From assembly GCF_003003285.1 (NCBI RefSeq), contig NZ_PVTP01000003.1:1-64000 (forward strand): a stretch of 64,000 nucleotides of DNA, read 5' to 3'. Position numbers and translations under genes: made by a program. Below the pieces are notes generated by a model, which was given only the letters and a program-made list of their open reading frames with translations, was not told where the DNA came from and ran no database searches. Below are positions 61,073-64,000 of this stretch, piece after piece (position 1 is the stretch's first letter; each line of letters starts with the position of its first letter). The DNA is from Yoonia maritima. GTDB lineage: Bacteria > Pseudomonadota > Alphaproteobacteria > Rhodobacterales > Rhodobacteraceae.

Positions 61073-61669
61073 ATGCTTGTTTTTGCCAAAGAACAACTCG
61101 TTATCCTTGCCGTCCCAAAGACCGGAACATCGGCCCTATCTGCTGCCCTTGCGCCGCGGGCATCTATGGTTTTGCGAAACCCTCCGTCGATTAAACACGT
61201 AAACATGCGCCGATATCAGCGATTCTTACGTCCCCTCATAAACCAATCACAGGAAACTGGGCCCGAAGTGATGGCCATCATCCGACATCCTGTTGACTGG
61301 CTGGGAAGCTGGTATCGCTACCGCACGCGTGATGCACTTTTGGGCCATGAAAATAGCACTGCCAACATTAGCTTTGACGACTTTGTGCTCGAATATTGCA
61401 AAGGCAAGCCAGCAGAATTTGCAAAGGTTGGATCGCAAAATAAATTTGTGCGCTTGAATGACGATAATCTTGGTGTCGATCACTTATTTCGATACGAATC
61501 CCTCAACAAAGCCGTTCAATTTCTTGAACAACGTCTTGATGTAGAAATCGATCTACCGATGAGGAATGTTTCGCCAGTCCTTGATCTACAGCTATCACCG
61601 GATATCAAAGACAAATTGCACGAAAAGCGCAGTGAAGAATTCGCGATTTGGGAACGCGCGCAGTCTTAG
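61073..61669 (+). CDS. Sulfotransferase-like protein (PAPS-dependent)
   Basis: 198 residues. The 5'-phosphosulfate loop VPKTGTSALSAAL near residues 14-26 and the 3'-phosphate segment IIRHPVDWLGSWYRYR (near 70-84) are both present. The chain is short compared with typical 230-300-residue sulfotransferases but ends naturally. It may sulfate a surface carbohydrate; the acceptor is unknown. It is divergent from recA; its stop is one base from the opposing rlmE stop. Confidence 0.72.
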   Translation: MLVFAKEQLVILAVPKTGTSALSAALAPRASMVLRNPPSIKHVNMRRYQRFLRPLINQSQETGPEVMAIIRHPVDWLGSWYRYRTRDALLGHENSTANISFDDFVLEYCKGKPAEFAKVGSQNKFVRLNDDNLGVDHLFRYESLNKAVQFLEQRLDVEIDLPMRNVSPVLDLQLSPDIKDKLHEKRSEEFAIWERAQS

Positions 61670-61670
61670 T

Positions 61671-62402
61671 TTAGGATTCGTCGTCAACCCGACCTTTGAA
61701 ACCTGTCGCCACAACGAATTTTTCAGAGCTGTCAGACCGCGACGCAGGCGGTTTTACGTTTGCAACTTTGGTAAACCGCGACTTAAGCAATTTTTGTAAA
61801 TCGCCTTCTGCCCCACCGGCCAAAACTTTGGCAACGAACGTGCCGCCTTCGGTCAGAACATCGAACGCAAAATAGGCCGCAGCTTCGCACAGCGTCATGA
61901 TCCGCAGGTGATCCGTCTGTTTATGTCCTGACGCAGAGGCCGCCATATCAGACATTACAACATCAGCCGTACCGCCAAGCCAGCCCATGACCTTTTGGTC
62001 GGCATCGTCTTCTAGGAAATCAAGCTGATGGATTTCGGCGCCCGCAATCGGATCAACCTCTTGCAGGTCAACGCCAAGAACATAGCCTTGCGCCTTGCTC
62101 TTGCGTTCGCCCAATGTGTTTGCACGCTTAACAGCAACTTGTAGCCAACCACCGGGCGCACAACCCAGATCAACAATGCGCGCACCCGGCACAAGAAACC
62201 GAAACTTGTCATCAAGTTCCAAAATCTTATAGGCCGCCCGCCCGCGGTACCCATCTGTCTGCGCACGCTTTACGTAAGGATCGTTCAATTGCCGCTGCAG
62301 CCACAGCGTCGAGCTAAGCTTGCGCCCTTTTGCAGTCTTTACCTTAACCGTCAGATCGCGTTGTCCGCGTCCGGATGAGTTCTTTGTTGTTTTCTTGGCC
62401 AT
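61671..62402 (-). CDS. rlmE: 23S rRNA 2'-O-ribose methyltransferase RlmE (FtsJ/RrmJ)
   Basis: 243 residues. A basic N-terminal tail, then [13 protein letters not shown] (catalytic Lys), [15 protein letters not shown] (SAM loop), [16 protein letters not shown] (catalytic Asp) and [11 protein letters not shown] (Lys), with a Glu in a late strand. It methylates U2552 of 23S rRNA. It follows the ppx gene by 15 bases. Confidence 0.95.
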   Translation of the reverse strand: MAKKTTKNSSGRGQRDLTVKVKTAKGRKLSSTLWLQRQLNDPYVKRAQTDGYRGRAAYKILELDDKFRFLVPGARIVDLGCAPGGWLQVAVKRANTLGERKSKAQGYVLGVDLQEVDPIAGAEIHQLDFLEDDADQKVMGWLGGTADVVMSDMAASASGHKQTDHLRIMTLCEAAAYFAFDVLTEGGTFVAKVLAGGAEGDLQKLLKSRFTKVANVKPPASRSDSSEKFVVATGFKGRVDDES

Positions 62403-62417
62403 ACTCTTGCCTATCGC

Positions 62418-63530
62418 TTAAAACGGTGCGTCTTCCAAGACCCCATCTGCGGACATTTGCGCATAAAGTAGCCCTTCGCGTAAACCACGGTCCGCCACAG
62501 ACAGCCGATCTGTCGGCCAAAGCCGCATCAACGCCTGCAAAATTGCAGAGCCTGACATGATCAGCGCTTGGCGATCTTTTCCAATGCGCGGGTCAGCACG
62601 TCGACCGGCCGGACCAAGCGTCAGATAGTCTCGGATGACGGTATCAATCTGGTCAGACGTCATGCGCAACCCATCGACTTTGGTGCGATCATAGCGCTTG
62701 AGCCCTAAATAGCTCGCTGCGACGGTTGTTACCGTTCCACTTGTTCCGATAATCTGAAACCCTTCGCGCGCTTGGGCAGCAGCATAAGGCGAAAACTCTT
62801 CTAAGTTTTCCTCAAAGAACCAGCTCATCAGTGCAAACCGTGCGGCATCATCTTCGACATCAGCGAATTGGTCGCGCAGCGTCGCGACGCCCAACGGAAC
62901 AGAGATCCAGTCAACCACTTTCGCCGCAGCAAAAGGACCTGGATCAGACTTAAAACCCGCATGTAAACGCATAATAGCGCGCGGCCGTTCGCGTTTGGGG
63001 ACATTGGTAAGGTCAATCCAAACCAGCTCGGTCGAACCGCCGCCAATATCCACGACAAGAAGTTGTTCCGTGTTCACGCTGACCAAAGGCGCACAGGAAA
63101 TCACGGCAAGCCGGGCTTCCTCTTCGGGCTTGATAATTTCAAGCTCCATCCCTGTTTCACGCCGCACCTGTGCAATGAAATTGCTACCGTTATGTGCGCG
63201 CCGGCAGGCTTCGGTCGCGACAAGACGCATGTGCTTTACGCCGTGACGTTTTAGTTTTTCACGGCAAATCCGCATAGCAGAAATGGTTCGGTTCATCGAC
63301 GCACGCGACAACCGTCCTGTGCTTTCAAGGCCATGGCCAAGCTGCACAGATTTTGAAAAGCTATCGACAACATGAAATTGGCTGCCCTTTGGTTGGGCAA
63401 TCAACATACGACAGCTATTTGTACCTAGATCCAGCGCCGCATAAAGCGATTCAGGATCAGGTCGTTTTGGCGCGGGGGTATCGACCGCTTTTGGGAACGC
63501 GCCCGCACCTTTGGGACGCTTGGGCGCCAT
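62418..63530 (-). CDS. ppx: Ppx/GppA family exopolyphosphatase
   Basis: 370 residues from ATG 63530 with GGAGG eight bases before. LYAALDLGTNSCRMLIAQP is the phosphate-1 loop of the actin-like ATPase fold; VDIGGGSTELVW and GTSGTVTTVAASYLGL follow. It degrades polyphosphate or pppGpp. The C-terminal HD domain of longer Ppx proteins is missing, as usual for this short form. Transcribed together with rlmE. Confidence 0.9.
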   Translation of the reverse strand: MAPKRPKGAGAFPKAVDTPAPKRPDPESLYAALDLGTNSCRMLIAQPKGSQFHVVDSFSKSVQLGHGLESTGRLSRASMNRTISAMRICREKLKRHGVKHMRLVATEACRRAHNGSNFIAQVRRETGMELEIIKPEEEARLAVISCAPLVSVNTEQLLVVDIGGGSTELVWIDLTNVPKRERPRAIMRLHAGFKSDPGPFAAAKVVDWISVPLGVATLRDQFADVEDDAARFALMSWFFEENLEEFSPYAAAQAREGFQIIGTSGTVTTVAASYLGLKRYDRTKVDGLRMTSDQIDTVIRDYLTLGPAGRRADPRIGKDRQALIMSGSAILQALMRLWPTDRLSVADRGLREGLLYAQMSADGVLEDAPF

Positions 63531-63622
63531 AGTCACGCCCTCCATTTTCGAGTTATCCCCAAGCTAGGCCTCTGGGCGTCGTGGCGCAAGGGCCGTCTCA
63601 ACTTCGTGACCAGATAACCGGT

Positions 63623-64000
63623 CTAAGCCCGCATATTAGGCCCAAATCGCTTGCGATATTCACCGACAGTTGTGCCGTTATGGCGCTTAAACGCGCGCTG
63701 CATTTGCTGAAAATCACGAAATCCAGCCACAGCGCACGCATCTGCAACGGGCGCACCGGCCCCTAATGCAGCTTCGGCCTGTTTCACGCGAATACGTTCC
63801 AAAAACTTCACCGGCGAAAGCCCATATCCCGCTGCAAATCGCCGCGTGAGCGTGCGCGGCGTCATACAGGCGACATCGGCCATCTGGTCCAATGTCCATC
63901 CCTGCTGAGGATTATCAACCATAGTATCGACCAACACACGCAAGTCTTCGGTTTGGGCGAATTGGGCCTTTAGGACGTCGGCAAACTGGTTCTGCCCACC
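63623..64000 (-). CDS. AraC-family regulator of the GlxA type, C-terminal part (partial)
   Basis: The frame is open to the right window edge (GGQNQFADVLKAQF..), giving 125 visible residues. The two helix-turn-helix motifs of AraC/XylS are clear: LDQMADVACMTPRTLTRRFAA and VADACAVAGFRDFQQMQRAFKR. The GG-Q-QF end of the preceding domain is typical of GlxA-like proteins with an N-terminal DJ-1/PfpI-like domain, which lies outside the window. Ligand and targets unknown. Confidence 0.85.
   Translation of the reverse strand, partial: GGQNQFADVLKAQFAQTEDLRVLVDTMVDNPQQGWTLDQMADVACMTPRTLTRRFAAGYGLSPVKFLERIRVKQAEAALGAGAPVADACAVAGFRDFQQMQRAFKRHNGTTVGEYRKRFGPNMRA

Noticed and set aside
1..64000. CRISPR array, prophage, toxin-antitoxin or clear defence island
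   Set aside because: No regularly spaced repeats, no phage structural genes and no recognised defence domains; the RHH protein near fumC has no toxin partner.
1..64000. Replication origin (oriC/oriV)
   Set aside because: No dnaA, parAB, repABC genes or DnaA-box cluster noticed.

Overview
The window comes from an alphaproteobacterium of the order Rhodobacterales, probably a marine Roseobacter-group species with moderate G+C. The evidence is a trgA-trgB-cysK tellurite locus, DctB/DctD, a stand-alone acrylyl-CoA reductase, the F1-ATPase zeta inhibitor, fumC followed by DUF4169 and a ribbon-helix-helix gene, a circularly permuted (two-piece) tmRNA gene, and a GTTC-N7-GTTC LexA box before recA. 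The genus cannot be fixed from sequence alone (Loktanella, Octadecabacter and relatives all fit).

Layout. Positions 1-6.4 kb look like the end of a genomic island: AT-rich polysaccharide genes (Wzy/WaaL-like polymerase or ligase, Wzx-like flippase, glycosyltransferase), IS3-family scraps, a beheaded DUF3987 gene and a tyrosine integrase that sits at the 3' end of tRNA-Ser(GGA). From 6.6 kb the sequence reads as ordinary chromosome. 6.6-17.4 kb: AI-2E-type permease, secreted M35-like peptidase, AlaX, a large MscS channel, cysK, trgB, trgA, photolyase, acuI, DinB. 17.6-22.6 kb: an orphan solute-binding protein, then a copper/cytochrome-oxidase module (DUF2946 protein, PCu(A)C, Sco) leading to anaerobic hemN behind an FNR-like box, then a barrel-like outer-membrane protein. 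22.8-28.5 kb: permuted tmRNA, a DUF1194 gene without a start, a rhodanese-ChrB/ChrA chromate pair, SspB, fumC with two overlapping small genes.

28.7-39 kb: P450 plus membrane hydrolase, CcdA, TusA, a long RNase E with a structured leader, and the dctBD two-component system. 39-50.3 kb: purine genes (purC-purS-purQ and purM-purN), the ATPase zeta subunit, an MprF-like lipid enzyme overlapping a homocysteine methyltransferase, a radical SAM gene, and a corrinoid protein with DUF1638, which together resemble the split methionine synthase of roseobacters; then sufE and rnd. 50.6-64 kb: tRNA(CAT), icd, YitT protein, TbpB-like lipoprotein, SMR exporter, typA, a glyoxalase-like protein, DUF1330, alaS, recA with its SOS box, a sulfotransferase, rlmE, ppx/gppA and a partial AraC/GlxA-type regulator.

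Most of the window is core metabolism and translation quality control. The points most worth following are the DctD-type regulator without a GAFTGA loop, the duplicated segment in RNase E, the methionine synthase neighbourhood with its 54-residue membrane protein, the start-less DUF1194 gene lying against the tmRNA, and the uncharacterised P450-hydrolase pair. I did not see a CRISPR array, a prophage, or a clearly new multi-gene defence system.
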